From positions 63,394,058 through 63,458,057 of the forward strand of contig NW_026262668.1 in assembly GCF_021869535.1 (NCBI RefSeq): a stretch of 64,000 nucleotides of DNA, given 5' to 3'. Positions within the stretch are counted from its first letter, which is position 1, and every line of letters starts with the position of its first letter. Below are positions 1 to 12,992 of this stretch, piece by piece. The notes under the pieces were generated by a model. It made no database searches. It was not told the origin of the DNA and was given only the letters and a program-made list of their open reading frames with translations. Source of the DNA: Mytilus californianus (lineage: Eukaryota; Mollusca; Bivalvia; Mytilida; Mytilidae). The translations under genes and the position numbers were made by a program.

Positions 1-1311
1 ATATATAAAGGTTGAGAATGAACACGGATGCGGCCACTTTCATTTTTGACAAAAACCATCTGAAAATTCACATATTATGGCATATTTGATAGATTTTTCA
101 TATTTAAGCTTGAACTTGAGCGTCTTAAATGACTAAATCAGTACAAATCTTTCACATAAACTAATTGAATCGACTGAAGTAGACACTTAAGTGTTTAAAA
201 AGTGTCCAAAATATTTCATTAGATGAACCTGAATTTTGAGGCCAAAATCGGCCCTTACCGGACCTACTCCTTTGTTCCTTTTGTATTATATAGATTAGAT
301 GTACTATTTTGACTTGATAAGTTGTGTTCAAATGGCTACCTGTACTTCTCTCTATCTTTAGTTTTTACCCAAATCACCAGAAAGGGTAAAACAAAAATTG
401 TCATGTAAGGACAAGTGTTTACTAAGGATTTAAGCAAAATCAAACTTATTGATAGATCTTCTCTCTCTGAGTATTTCTGCCATTAAAGTGTGTATCTTAT
501 CTATAGTTTTCAAGATAATAGGCAAAAGCGGGGAAAAAAAAGCATTGATCATTAAAGAGCAGGAACTCCAATAAAGAGTCGACTTATGATTTCAACTATT
601 CAGACTTATTTGTAGATTGTGTCTACAGTCTAGCTAAGCATTTTTGGTATTTAAAGTGTCTATCTATATATTGTAGTCTTCAAGATACAATGTAATATAC
701 AAAAACACTAAAAAATTGGTAAATGTTGTCATTAAATAGCAATACATTAGAAAATCTGAATGCTATATGGGAATACTAATATACATGATATTGAAAATTG
801 CAAAAACTATTGATTGTACAAAACTTTGTTAAGTTAAAAATATTTGTAAACCACAACATGTATATATATGCCTATGAAAATTGGTTTAGTTGTGTGTTAT
901 GCCGTTATAGTATTGTACATGCATGTAGCATAGTCTTGTGATAAACATTATTATACTAGGGTATCATCAAGTTTGGGTCGTAATCCACCTCCAGTAACTA
1001 CCAGTGGTATTTACCGCCCCGGTCAAATACTGGTCAATTGAAATTTCAATGTTCTTTTAACAGACAATCCAGTCATATTACTATATATTTATTTCAATTA
1101 AACATGGGTAGGTTGGGGGAATTATTTAACTTTAAAACTTTTGCATGATTCAGTTTATAAAGATGAATAATTACAAATATGGTTCTAGAGGTGATGATAT
1201 TCCACAGTCTGTACCGTTAGCCACTAGTCCGATGCCCCAAACTAGATAAACTTTATACAGATTACAGACTGGTAAGTATTTACATAATTTTGTTTTAACA
1301 CTTATAAAGAA
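1..1311. other. intergenic, no gene seen
   Basis: AT-rich sequence without a convincing coding segment on either strand. It lies left of the first tandem-repeat element. I see no RNA gene or clear terminal repeats in it. Confidence 0.5.
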
Positions 1312-2273
1312 AACAAGAGTGCACACGCTGAAATGTCTCGCCTTCTTTACTAACCATTGATTTTATGTTGATAGTCCTCAATACAAAGCTTTACTACAAG
1401 TAACACTTAAACTTAACATGATCCAAGAAAATGAGGTCAAGGTCAGATAAACCAAACGAGAAATACATGTACACCTTACAATCATTCAATAAACCAAACA
1501 TAGTTGACCTATTGCTTATTGTTTCTAAGAAACAGTCTTAAACAAGAAAACTTAACATTGACCAATGAACCATGAAAATGAGGTCAAGGTCAGATGAACC
1601 ATGCCAGACAGACATGTACACTTTACAATCAATTTAGAAATTAAATATAGTTGACCTATTGCTTATAGTATCTAAGAAACAAACTTAACCATAAAAACTT
1701 AACATTGACCAATGAACCATGAAAATGAGGTCAAGGTCAGATGATACCTGCCAGGCAGACATATACACCTTACAATCCTTCCATACATCAAATAAAGTTG
1801 GTCTAATGCTTACAGTTGAAGAAAAACAGACCAAAACACAAAAACTTTACACTGAGAAATGAACCGTGAAAATGAGGTCAAGGTCAAATAAAACCTGTGA
1901 GACTGACATGTACATCATAAAATATTTCCATACACCATTTATAGTTGACCTATTGCATATAGTATTAGAAAAAAAGACCAAAACTCAAAAACTTAACTTT
2001 GACCACCGAACCATGAAAATTAAGTCAAGGTCAGATGACACCTACCAGTTGGACATGTCAACTTACAATCATTCCATATACCAAATATAGTAGACCTACT
2101 GCTTATAGTATCTGATATATGGACTTGACCACGAAAACTTAACCTTGTTCACTGATCCATGAAATGAGGTCGAGGTCAAATGAAAATTGTCTGACAGGCA
2201 TGAGGACCTTGAAGTACGCACATACTAAATATAGTTATCCTATTACTCATAATAACAAAGAAATTAACATTAC
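1312..2273 (+). mobile_element. 147-bp tandem-repeat element, left copy (3' truncated)
   Basis: Begins with the marker AAGAGTGCACACGCTGAAAT, which recurs at 2280 and 40120. The body is a diverged tandem array whose units carry GAACCATGAAAATGAGGTCA. The markers fall near 1571, 1718, 1867, 2012 and 2159, a period close to 147 bp. The copy stops at 2273, where a second copy starts within the normal post-repeat sequence, so its 3' module is missing. I infer a non-autonomous Helitron/Helentron-like ('pearl'-type) element from the layout (unique 5' head, central tandem repeats, 3' hairpin). No transposase is present. The short reading frame at 1866-2090 is a by-product of the repeats. Confidence 0.65.
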
Positions 2274-3755
2274 AACAAGAGTGCACACGCTGAAATGTCT
2301 CGCCTTCTTTACTAATCATTGATATTATGTTGATAGTCCTAAATATAAAGCTTTATTACAACTGTCACATAAACTTAACATTAACCAAGTAAACTAAACA
2401 TTGACCAATGAACCATGAAAATGAGGTCAAGGTCAGATGAACCATGCTAGGCAGGCATGTACAGCTAACAATTCTTCCATACAACAAATATAGTTGACCT
2501 ATTGCTTATAGTTTAAGAAAAACAGACGAAAACACAAAAACTTAACACTGAGCAATGAACCTTGAAAATGAGGTCAAGGTCAAATAAAACCTGCGTGACT
2601 GACATATAGATCATAAAATATTTCCATACACCAAATATAGTTGAACTATTGCATATAGTATTAGAAAAAAAGACCAAAACTCAAAAACTTAACTTTGACC
2701 ACTGAACCATGAAAATGAGGTCAAGGTAAGATGACACCTGCCAGCTAGACATGTACACCTTACAATCATTCCATACACCAAATATAGCTGACCTATTGCA
2801 TGCAGTATTAGAAAAAAAGACCAAAACTCAAAAACTTAACTTTGACCACTGAACCATGAAAATGAGGTCAAGGTCAAATGACACCTGCCAGCTAGACATG
2901 TACACCTTACAATCATTCCATACACCAAATATAGTAGACCTATTGCATACAGTATAAGAAAAACAGACCAAAACACAAAAACTTAACTATAACCACTGAA
3001 CCATGAAAATGAGGTCAAGGTCAGATGACACCTGCCAGTTGGACATGTACACCTTACAGTCCTTCCATACACCGAATATACTAGACCTATTGCTTATAGT
3101 ATCTGAGATATGGACTTGACCACGAAAACTTAACCTTGTTCACTGATCCATGAAATGAAGTCGAGGTCAAGTGAAAACTGTCTGACGGGCATGAGGACCT
3201 TGCAAGGTACACACATACCAAATATAGTTATCCTATTACTTATAATAAGAGAGAATTTAACATTACAAAAAATCTGAACTTTTTTTTCAAGTAGTCACTG
3301 AACCATGAAAATGAGGTCAAGGACATTGGACATGTGACTGACGGAAACTTCGTAACATGAGGCATCCATATACAAAGTATGAAGCATCCAGGTCTTCCAT
3401 CTTCTAAAATATAAAGCTTTTAAGAAGTTAGCTAACGCCGCCGCCGCCGGATCACTATCCCTATGTCGAGCTTTCTGCGACAAAAGTCGCAGGCTCGACA
3501 AAAAATGTTGACTTTTTTTTTCAAGTAGTCACTGAACCATGAAAATGAGGTCAAGGACAATGGACATACGACAGATGGAAACTTTGTCACATAAGGCATC
3601 TATATGTAAAGTACAAAAAATGTATGAAGCATCCATGTCTTCTAGCTTCTAAAATATAAAGCTTTTAAGAAGTTAGCTAACGCTGCCGCTGCCGGATCAC
3701 TATCCCTATGTCGAGCTTTCTGCGACAAAAGTCGCAGGCTCGACAAAAATCGGAA
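2274..3755 (+). mobile_element. 147-bp tandem-repeat element, right copy with duplicated 3' hairpin module
   Basis: Starts with the same head as the copy to its left, directly abutting it. It continues with about six tandem units and ends in a module found twice (about 3268-3505 and 3513-3750). Each module holds a GCC/GCT trinucleotide run, then a nested hairpin: GTCGAGC, TTT, CTGCGAC, AAAA loop, GTCGCAG, GCTCGAC. Both 7-bp arms are perfect. The module doubling suggests either nested insertion or unequal exchange. Minus-strand open frames at 3295-3501 and 3642-3926 read through the hairpin module and are not genes. Confidence 0.65.
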
Positions 3756-6120
3756 TATTAGTCTTTGGACTGGTACCGGTACATGTAGCTGGGAAAGATT
3801 TTGGTGCAGACTGACTGCATACTTTAGATACTTTTTAATTCCTATTTTTTTCATATTGTAAACTCCTAAAAAGTCAGCAAAAAGCAAAATTGATAACATT
3901 AACTGGTTGTTGAAATTATTAGACATAACTGTAGTTCTAATTGAATATATTAAATATAAGTCTTCTTAATTTGTCACAAGTGAATTCTTTTGAACAGTTG
4001 TGAGGCTGGTTATCATTCCTATTGAGTTTATATTTTAACTTGTGTTTGTATCTATTACAATGTATGATGTAATTGAAATACGAACATAAAGATGTTGTTG
4101 ATGAGAATTAAAAGGGACTTAGATAATGATATGATACAATTGAGAATGGAAACGGGGAAAGCATCAGAGAGACACCGACCAAAGAGCAGAAAACAGCCGA
4201 AGGCCACCAATGAAACTATATCAGACTTGGCTTTCAATTAGGAATCTTACTTTATCATGACTTCAAATTGAACTCAGATTTGAGGAAGGGACAGTAATTT
4301 GAGACTGGATGTTAATCTGAGTCAACATTTAATGTATAGACAATTCTTTTCTGAATAAATAGTGTTTACATTAAACAATTGAAACTAGAACTAATATGAG
4401 TCAGGTGCTACCTAATGAGCATCCTGAAGGTTTTTGGTGCATGTTTGATTTACTTTTCATAATATCATATATTTCGCCTTTTTTCGGTAATCATACCTAC
4501 AAATATATGGGAAATAACATGTTCCTATTGGTGTAATCAAGAAATTATGTGATATAAATGCTTCTTTAAAATGTTTTACCAAAAATCCCCCCACCAACCC
4601 CAAAAAAAAACCAGAATGCAATTTTCTGTCATGTTGTTGAAGTTATTTTAGCATAATAGTGGTACATGTACATTTTACATGTATATACTGGAGACCAAAA
4701 TCAACCCAGCATATGCATAACTGCAGTGACCTTAACATTCAATCTATTGATCCAAAAAAACAGTAAGAGTATTTGTCACTCAATGGGGCATTATTGAACC
4801 AAGTTTGCTAAAAGTTGGATATACTGTATATTATGGTTCAAAAAATAACATCAGAAACCCAAATTTTGCCAGTAAATCAATAGCTGCTGTTACCTTGACC
4901 TTTGAACCCTAAAATAAGTAGGGGTTAGGTTTCTCACTCCATTGTCGTAGACAACTTTCAAATTCATGCACTTTCGCCTTATTAATAAACATACAAGTTA
5001 ACTGATATTTGCAAACAACAAATTTTATAAATCCTAACATAAAATTATATGTCAAGCTTTGATTGGTTCAACCTTTCTTGGGTACAATAATCAGGATAAG
5101 CAGTTATTTTGCCAGTGCTAGACATTTTCGTCATTTACGAAAAAGGTTTTCAAATCAATTTCGTCACTTAAATTTGAAAAGTGTAAAAATATTTTCGCAT
5201 GAAAATACTATAATTCTTCATGTTTTTGACAAGTTTATGACCCTCATCTAATTAATGTATACCACAGGTGTTATAAGTTGTGATTACAGGTAATCCGTTT
5301 ATCGCCATTTGATGGGTCACTAATCCATTAATTAATAAAACTCATGAATTATTAACCCTAATAATGATTTTTCCCTGTAAAACCGGTCAGTCAGCATTTC
5401 AATTTCAATATTTCTCAAACGACCACAATTTGCAGTTCGTTTATTACAGTTTCGTCATTTGAACAAAATGTTTTTCCCCGCAGCCAGTTTGCATTTTAAT
5501 TTCAATATTTCTCGATCGATCACTATTTGCAGTACATTTGTCGTAGTTTCGTCATATGAACGAATTTTCATCATATTTCATATAACTTTTCATCAAAAAC
5601 TTTCAACGATTTAGATTAAAGAGAAAGAACTTTATTCAAAACGTTCAGAAATATTTCCACCAGTCAAACAAGTGCTTCCTTACTACGTACTGCGCATGCG
5701 TGAAAGTATTCTTATTAATTAGACATTAAAAAGTAAAATACAAAATCATTTAGTATCAAAATAAACGCAGGAGACAAATATATTTCTTACTAAGCAACTT
5801 GATTTAGAAATATGATCATTTCCTGCCTTTTGTTTAAAATGAACCAATCCATAGATGAATCCGTACTCATTCGGAATTTATTATCCTCCTGCAGTCACTT
5901 CCCGTTTTCATTTCGTTTAAAATCAAAAACGTGAAATTTACAATATACAGTCATTAGAATCGTTCCAACAAAGATGTGTACAAATCCTTGGTTCCAAGTT
6001 TATAGAAATGAATTCCAAATATCAATTTAATTGTTTTTACAAGGGTAATGATTATGCAGTGAAATAAGTTGTTTATACATGTATACAGGTTCATTTATGC
6101 TGTAATTCCTGGTTTAAAAA
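3756..6120. other. intergenic, mostly unassigned sequence
   Basis: No supported gene. It contains one orphan Naiad 3' tail on the minus strand (4137-4211). It also holds a diverged two-copy direct repeat at about 5393-5570, in which both copies contain TTTCAATATTTCTC followed about 50 bases later by GTTTCGTCAT. Confidence 0.45.
4137..4211 (-). mobile_element. orphan Naiad-type 3' tail
   Basis: On the minus strand this matches the last part of the 3' tail of the Naiad at 13-17.5 kb: the GGTGGCC...CTGCTCTTTGGTCG stretch through to the terminal CATTTCCATTCTCAATT. Only the terminal part is present, as expected for a strongly 5'-truncated insertion. Confidence 0.6.
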
Positions 6121-7153
6121 ACTAGAAGCTCTCAAGAGCCTGTGTCGCTCACCTCTTTTTACTGATGCTTTGGAAATCATGTAAAATAAGGTTAAAATCA
6201 TAATTATAGTATTAGATATTAGAAATTATAATGATATTTAACATAATAACAAAAAACTGCAAAATTTCTTTTAAATTACTAACTCAGGGGCAGCAACCCA
6301 ACAACAGGTTGTCGGATTCGTCTGAAAATTTCAGGGCAGATAAATCTAAATCTGATGAACATTTTTGCCACCCACAGATTTGCTCTAAATGCTTTAGTTT
6401 CAGAGATATAAACCAAAAACTGCATTTTACCCCTATGTTCTATTTTGAACCATGTCGGCCATGAAGGTTGGAAGGCGGGGTCATTGGCCAAATTTTTTAA
6501 ACTAAATACCCAAATAATGATTATGGCCAAGTATGGTTAAATTTGTCTCAGTAGTTTCAGAGAAGAAGATTTTTGTAAAAGATTACAAAAATTTACAAAA
6601 ATTGTTAAAATTGACTATAAAGGGCAATAACTCCTAAAGGGGTCGACTGACAATTTTGGTCATGATGACTTATTTGTAGATCTTACTTTGCAGAACATTA
6701 TTGCTGTTTACAGTTTATCTCTATCTATAATAATATTCAAGATACATGTAATAACCAAAAACGGCAAAATTTCCTTAAAATTACCAATTCAGGGGCAGCA
6801 ACCCAATAACAAGTTGTCCCATTCATCTGAAAATTTCAGAGCAGATAGATCTTGACCTGATAAACAATTTTACCCCCATGTCAGATTTGCTCTAAATGCT
6901 TTGGTTTCAGAGATATAAGCCAAAATCTACATTTTACCACTATAATCTAGTTTTAGCCATGGTGGCCATCTTGGTTGGTTGGCCGGGTCACCGGACACAT
7001 TTTTAAACTAAAAATCCCAATGATGATTGTGGCCAAGTTTGGTTAAATTTGGCCCAGTGGTTTCAGAAGAGAAGATTTTTGTAAAAGTTAACGGACGACG
7101 GACGCCAAGTGATGAGAAAAGCTCACTTGGCCCTTTGGGCCAGGTCAGCTAAA
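6121..7153. repeat. dispersed mollusc-type repeat with internal duplication
   Basis: Two diverged copies of a segment lie in direct tandem (about 6215-6590 and 6725-7090). Each contains GGGGCAGCAACCCAA, GATTTGCTCTAAATGCTTT and GAGAAGATTTTTGTAAAAG. The block opens near CAAGAGCCTGTGTCGCTCAC and closes with CTCACTTGGCCCTTTGGGCC. I regard it as a non-coding mobile repeat of unknown class. The open frames on both strands within it are not conserved between the two copies. Confidence 0.55.
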
Positions 7154-7746
7154 AAGGAACCCAACTTTAGTTGATCAGGAATATTTATGTCCCCTGAAAA
7201 TAACTGAAGTGAAATTATAAACTAGAAATCCAGATCCTTATTAAATCTTATTATAATCTTCATATTTAAGCACCACATCTATCAAATTATGCAATAACTG
7301 CCTGAGCATGCCTAAGTCCTTCAAAGACGTATAGCTACATGTAGTAATACATATCTTTGGTCCACTGCTTTTACCCCAAAAAAAGGTTGTTTTTCATCTC
7401 GCGCAAAAGTGACTAAAGCCGTCAAAATCAAAGCTGAAACCCTGATAAGTAGCAAATTTGTTACCTTTCAATCAAACATTTTGTCAAAGGATTGTCAAAA
7501 TGATGTTTTGATAGCTGTAAATCATTCAATAGAGAGCAAATTATCAAACTTCCTATTCATGAAAAATTTTGAATTTGCAGTTTAGCACAGGGCTTCCAAA
7601 ATTATTTTTAGCCAGCCGGACATTTTATATGTATACATGTATTATCCCGATTTTAATCCCTTAAGACTAAATAAACAAAAGGTAATTATGGTATTCAGTT
7701 GCCGAGTTGGCCATCCCAATTATTGATATTAAAAAAAAAAACGATA

Positions 7747-8028
7747 TTAAGGTGGTACCTAACACTACAGGGAGATAACTCTGTAAAAATCAGCTTAACG
7801 TTTTAATTACGTTGTATTGTTAAGGGAATATTAAGCTTCTGAATGATCAAAGTTAGTGTTTGTCAAACTGCTATATAACCAGTCTAATTTTTCTGATAAA
7901 TTGGTTGGTTCAAATTTTTTGAAATTTTTATATTTTTGTCAAAGGGTCAAAGTAAATACTTTGTCAAAATTTTATGAAAATTAAACGAGCCAAATTAATT
8001 TTAGTGAAGGTGTTGGGTACCACCTTAA
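7747..8028. mobile_element. TTAA-flanked MITE (piggyBac-like ends)
   Basis: A 282-bp segment bounded by TTAAGGTGGTACCTAACAC on the left and GTGTTGGGTACCACCTTAA on the right. The two ends are inverted copies of each other with one mismatch in 19 bp. The outermost TTAA fits the target preference of piggyBac-type transposases. There is no coding capacity, so it would be non-autonomous. Whether TTAA is a target duplication or part of the inverted repeat cannot be decided from one copy. Confidence 0.7.
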
Positions 8029-10287
8029 ACTTTCTTTGATTCAAATTCGAAGTTCTGACGTAAACTGTTAAATTGGCAGTGCATCATTCGAAGTGTGCAA
8101 CATAAGCGTACTTATATCTGCCTTAGACTCTTTATTTGTGCAAAATAACGTCAAAAACTTCAGTTTTGTTTTTAAATCTTAAACCGGATGTTATCCTGAC
8201 AATGGTAAAACATGGACCAGAGACGGATACGTAAATTCCGTGTACGTTTGCAAAGCATAAATGAGTGTACGTAGCTCTTTCTACGTTATTTCTTCAAGAA
8301 AATATTCGAAATAAACGTGAGATAAAGGTATCAATGACAATTTCAGCATTTTTTGAAGAAATTACTGGGATGCATATTAAATTTCACACCTGCGCACATG
8401 TGTACTAGTTCAAACAGAGACATGTCTCTTGTTCAAACAACGTGGTTAATGACGATTTTTCATTTTTTCCTCAAATCATATTTGTAAGCGTATTTCTGAT
8501 AATTTAAATCTTTTTGACTAAATTAATTAGATGCAAACTGCTGAGATGTAAGAAAATAACTTTGTATAGACCGATCAATGTCCGGTTCAAAATAGTTTAC
8601 CTGTCACCTGAACAGGTAAATTTCAGCTGTTCGATAACTAATTAGCCTTGATTAAAATGAGAAGGTATTAAAGTAGGGGTTGTTTTGATAATACTTAATG
8701 ATCATGTCACTTTTATGACCGGAAATGTGTGGCTGTTAAGGCAAAAGGTTGGGTCAAAAAGATCGCGAATTATGTAAAAATGACCGTCTCTTAACAAAGC
8801 CTTGAAAACTAAAAAGTAGATGACCGTTTCATGCTTTGCCCAGCCGGACTTTTACCGGACATTATACAAATGTCCAGAATATATGACCGTTTTGGAAGCC
8901 TTGGTTTAGCAGTGGTTAAATTTTATCTTGCATTTAACATGTTAAAGACATCAGAAGTTTCATGGCAAGGAACGTTAGTGGTAAAGTCATATGGCGATGA
9001 TATGCTGAACTCCCAGGTTATTGTATGACTCTGGCGGGTATTGAAAAATCTTGGGCGAGCTCTTACTTGCTTTACTTAGTGTGACCAACAAAATTCAGAT
9101 CAGTTAATAGGTACATGTACATGCATGTTGACGACATTTACCCCTACAACTCCTTCATAAACAAACAACTCGAGATAATTTGGGTGTATTTCACTATTTG
9201 GGCATAAATCAAACCAAGTTTAGTTGTAATTGTGTAAGTCAAATGGCCAAAATTCTGCAAAATTTCGGTAAACCAAAATAAAACGTAAACACTGTCTGTA
9301 AATCATCATTTTACATTAATGTACCGAAAACCTGATCAACATCTGTCTCATATTATTCAAAAGACAAAACATTGACATTGTCATTGTGTCAGGGAGATCA
9401 CCAATCACAAAAAAGTTCAAGATGTAAAGGATGTTTATCTGTTCACCTTCCTTCTAAATCCACTAGCAAGGTTGGATCATAAGCACATGTTGAATCCATA
9501 ATTTGTCAATCTATATGAGAATTGTTTGTTTGTTCCATTTGTCAAAACTCAAATTTTTGTAAAGTCCGCCATCTTGAACAAATTCATAGGCGCATGCGCT
9601 TCAATGTGAAAGCGAAAATAGCGAGGATAAGAAAGACTTCTTTTTGCAAGTATTATAAATATCGAATTCCAAATAGAAGAGAAACACTAAAGATGTAAAA
9701 AAAAAATTTAAAAAAAAGGATCCAAAATGAGGTATCTGACTTATAAAAATCAGTTTTACGCGTGACGATGTAACCTAGATCTGTGAGTTCTGTTATGTAC
9801 AGGTATGTTCCTCAGTTATATATCGGAGCACTCCCACTTGCGATAGAGGTTTAACCGACTTAAATGTTCAAATATTTACAAGGATATTTACATAGTGTGA
9901 AGGGATACTACGATTTACAAGTTTTAAATATGTGTGATTCAACGGATGAGAACTGTGAATTTTAAAGCAAATATTTAAATTTGTGTGCTATTAACATCAT
10001 TTAAAGTTGTAACTATAAATTTAAGAATACTAGACTTTAAATAATCTTTAAACTATCAGCTTATGACAAGATAACCAAATCTAAAATATTAATGTAATAT
10101 ATGTCGTGAAAGGGGGAAAATGGTGACCCCTGCCAAGGTCTAAGCATATAATGAAATGCAAGCGTAGATGTGAGCAGCTATCATTTATAGTTGGGAGCCG
10201 TTTACTTTAGATTGACATTCCATGCAGACTGCTTGGTCCCGATGATCTTTCCTATTGTGCATATGCATTGTGTTAGTATCTAATATA
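8029..10287. other. intergenic, no gene seen
   Basis: AT-rich with no reading frame that looks like a protein family. The 65-codon frame at 8831 starts near CAGCCGGAC, a phrase also seen at about 7613, which suggests repeat-derived sequence. Confidence 0.4.
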
Positions 10288-10440
10288 ACAATAAGGAGAT
10301 GTGATATGATTGCCAATGAGACAACTATTAACCAAATTTCAAATGAAGTGGATGGAAGCACTTTAGTCAACAGCCGTAAGGCCTTCAATAATGAGAAAAA
10401 ACCATACCGTATACTCGACTATAAAAGGCCAAACATGAAA
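10288..10440 (-). repeat. dispersed 3'-tail repeat, family 2
   Basis: Carries GATATGATTGCCAATGAGAC and then the same order of blocks as the longer copies at 12.6, 19.2 and 55.4 kb: CCTTCAATAATGAGAAAA, then CTATAAAAGGCC. On its own strand the family ends with GTCTCATTGGCAATCATACC. The overlapping frame at 10255-10500 is explained by this repeat. Confidence 0.6.
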
Positions 10441-12240
10441 ATAGACATAGGCATTAGTTGTACTATTGCTATAGGATACAGTAATATTGGTGCTATTTAA
10501 ATGTAAAGTCACATTGTTGAAAGTCTCGAAGAAAAGCACTTAGATGTTACAACAGTTTCAATATAGCCTCTGATTAATATCGCTGTTTTTCTTATGCAGC
10601 CGATGACAAACATTTTGGGAATGCCGGTTTTTCTATGTCTACATTAAGATCATCTGCTGTTAAATGAGATAGTTTAGTTGCTGACAATATTGAACACTCC
10701 ATTATGATTTGAAGCCTCTCGTCCTTTTTACAATTAGCTTTACCACCTCTCCCATTCAGTACGCTTATAGATAGAAGTTTGTTCATGTGTTTTTGTTTCA
10801 CACTTTCCAGAGATTCAAATTCCAGCAGAAATGTCTAATATATTAGTCGGCTTTGCTGCAGAGTTCACATATTCCAGAGGTTTGGTTTTTGCTAAATTTT
10901 GCTTAAGAAGATTGGAGCATGTATGTTACAGTTATTAGTCTTCTTTTGACCTCTGCTTTTCGAATCTTGTTCTATTTTTTTTTTATTGATTTCCAAATAT
11001 TGTGTGAGTTTTCAGTAGGGTTTTCTAGGATTTACAGGTATTTAATCGTTGTTTTTGTTGACTCGGCATTCCTCTTTCCATATATTTGACCAGTATCTAT
11101 GTATGGCTCTTTTCAGCATTATTTTCCATTTGTACGCAACCATCATGTGTACAGTTTATATATGTTGTCTTGTTCTGCAACACTCTGATGTAATTATAGA
11201 AAGATCGTTTGGATAAATTGCCAGTTGTTGATGTATGATTTTATAAAATACCACGAACCTATACTGCTTGTGTGCGTCTCATTTGTAGTGCAGTCCACTG
11301 TAGGTGTTAAAACATAGGCTGAAACAGAGCTGGTATCGCGGATTCTATAATGTTATTAATTTTTTTTGGAATTATTAAGTCAGACAAATGAAACTAATGA
11401 TACGATTTGGTTAGAATATGAAAGCAGTCATTATTGTTGCTATTTTGATGAATGAATGATTTTCCCTCATGGAGCTTCATCTATGATGAATGCACAGACT
11501 TGTTACAAGTATCACTCAAAGCGTTGGCTTGCCAGGCCCCGCGCCCCTTTTTGAAACCTGTATTTTATGGGAAATCGTTTATATAAAGTTCAAAGTTTTT
11601 TATTTTCCAATCAAGGGCCCCTGACGGGACATAATGACAATAATACACAATGCATTCTCATTCATAACACATAAACATATAAATGGAGATAAAATTAAAA
11701 TTCATATAAAGTGGATTAGATTACCATAGACTATATATCATAAATATGATTATTTAAATTATCACAACATAAAACTTGTAATTATAGTTATCATTTTTTT
11801 ATGAATTATAGTTTAGTTCTTTCAAAGTTTCATATCTTTGATTTTACTGCCATGCCACAGTGATAATACAAATAATGTAATCATTTTATCATATAGTTTT
11901 CTCAAAGAGGTCCACCTTGTTTCTTATCCAGAAAAGTAAGTTGAAGGAATAAATAATTCAAGTCACTAGAATGGAAAAGAGACCAAGGGCAAATGTATTT
12001 GGACATGTTAGCAAGTGTGTTTTCAGACCCTGGTTTTGAGTTGTTAGATATAAGAAGATGTGGTATGAGTGCCAATGTGCATACTTCTTTGACCTATTAT
12101 GCAGGCGTTTAGTATTGTTATTTGTGATCCATGGCAATTTCATTTTGTGTGTTATCTCTTTTTTTTTTGTGGCATACTAGCAGTAATCGTTTTATAAAGT
12201 CTCCATTTCGCTGAACTAGTATACAATTTTGTTTACTTTA
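10441..12240. other. intergenic, no gene seen
   Basis: No supported gene or complete mobile element. A short piece near 12050 (AAGATGTGGTATGAGTGCCA) is another remnant of the family 2 tail. Confidence 0.4.
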
Positions 12241-12378
12241 AGGGCCAGCTGAAACCCGCCTCCGATGCGTGATTTTCTAGGTGCGTTGAAGACCAATCGG
12301 TGGCCTTGGGCAGTTTTCTGCTCTTTAGTCGGGTTGTTGTCTCTTTGACACATTCCCCGTTTCCATTTTCAATTCTAT
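12241..12378 (+). mobile_element. orphan Naiad-type 3' tail
   Basis: Contains GGCCAGCTGAA, GTGCGTTGAAGACC, GTCGGGTTGTTGTCTCTTTG and CCATTTTCAATTCTAT in the same order as the final 140 bp of the Naiad at 17358-17497. It lies upstream of that Naiad in the same orientation. It could be a separate truncated insertion or the remains of a partial tandem copy (pseudo-LTR), but 600 bp of other repeat separates the two. Confidence 0.65.
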
Positions 12379-12589
12379 CTCTGACTGTTACTATACAATG
12401 ACGTCTTTTACTAAATCCATTGGATGTTGGATGTGAACTGATTGATATTTTAGTTCTAGATACATGATTTTTGTAAAGTTGTTATTGGCTTTGGGCTAGC
12501 TTTCAGTAACTGCGAGTACTCTAAGATCTGTTAATTTTTTACTTTAGTGTCTTTGTTAATTGCATGTTTTTGTTCTTTTATCGTTCTTA

Positions 12590-12992
12590 GTTAAGCCCTT
12601 TTCATGCAACTGTTTTTATTACTTATTTTGATGTTGTGCTGTTACATCACTGTCCTAGGTTAGAGGAGGGTTGGGTGCCCGCAAACATGTTTGATCCCGC
12701 CACCTTGATTCTGTATGTGCATATTCCAAGTTGGGAGCCTGTTATTCAGTGGTTGTTGTTTGTTTATGTATATCATATTAATTTTCGTTTGTTGTTTTGT
12801 ACATAAATCAGTTCGCTCCTTTTCTCGCTTTAATTGTTTTACATTTTTAATTCCAGTGCCTTTCAGTATAGCTTAGTATGCGGTATGGGTTTTTCGTGTT
12901 GTTGAAGGCCGTCAGGTGACTTATATTTGCTTACTTCATTTTGATCTCTGATGGAGATTTGTCTCATTGGCAATCATACCACATCCTCTTGT
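12590..12992 (+). repeat. dispersed 3'-tail repeat, family 2 (near full copy)
   Basis: Runs from AAGCCCTTTTCATGCAACTG through a GAGGAGGGTTGGG...AAACATGTTTGATCCCGCC block to the end GTCTCATTGGCAATCATACC. The central block is related to a block in the Naiad 3' region (17170-17270), so the two families share a module. Inverted copies lie at about 19181-19560 and 55349-55690. Confidence 0.6.
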
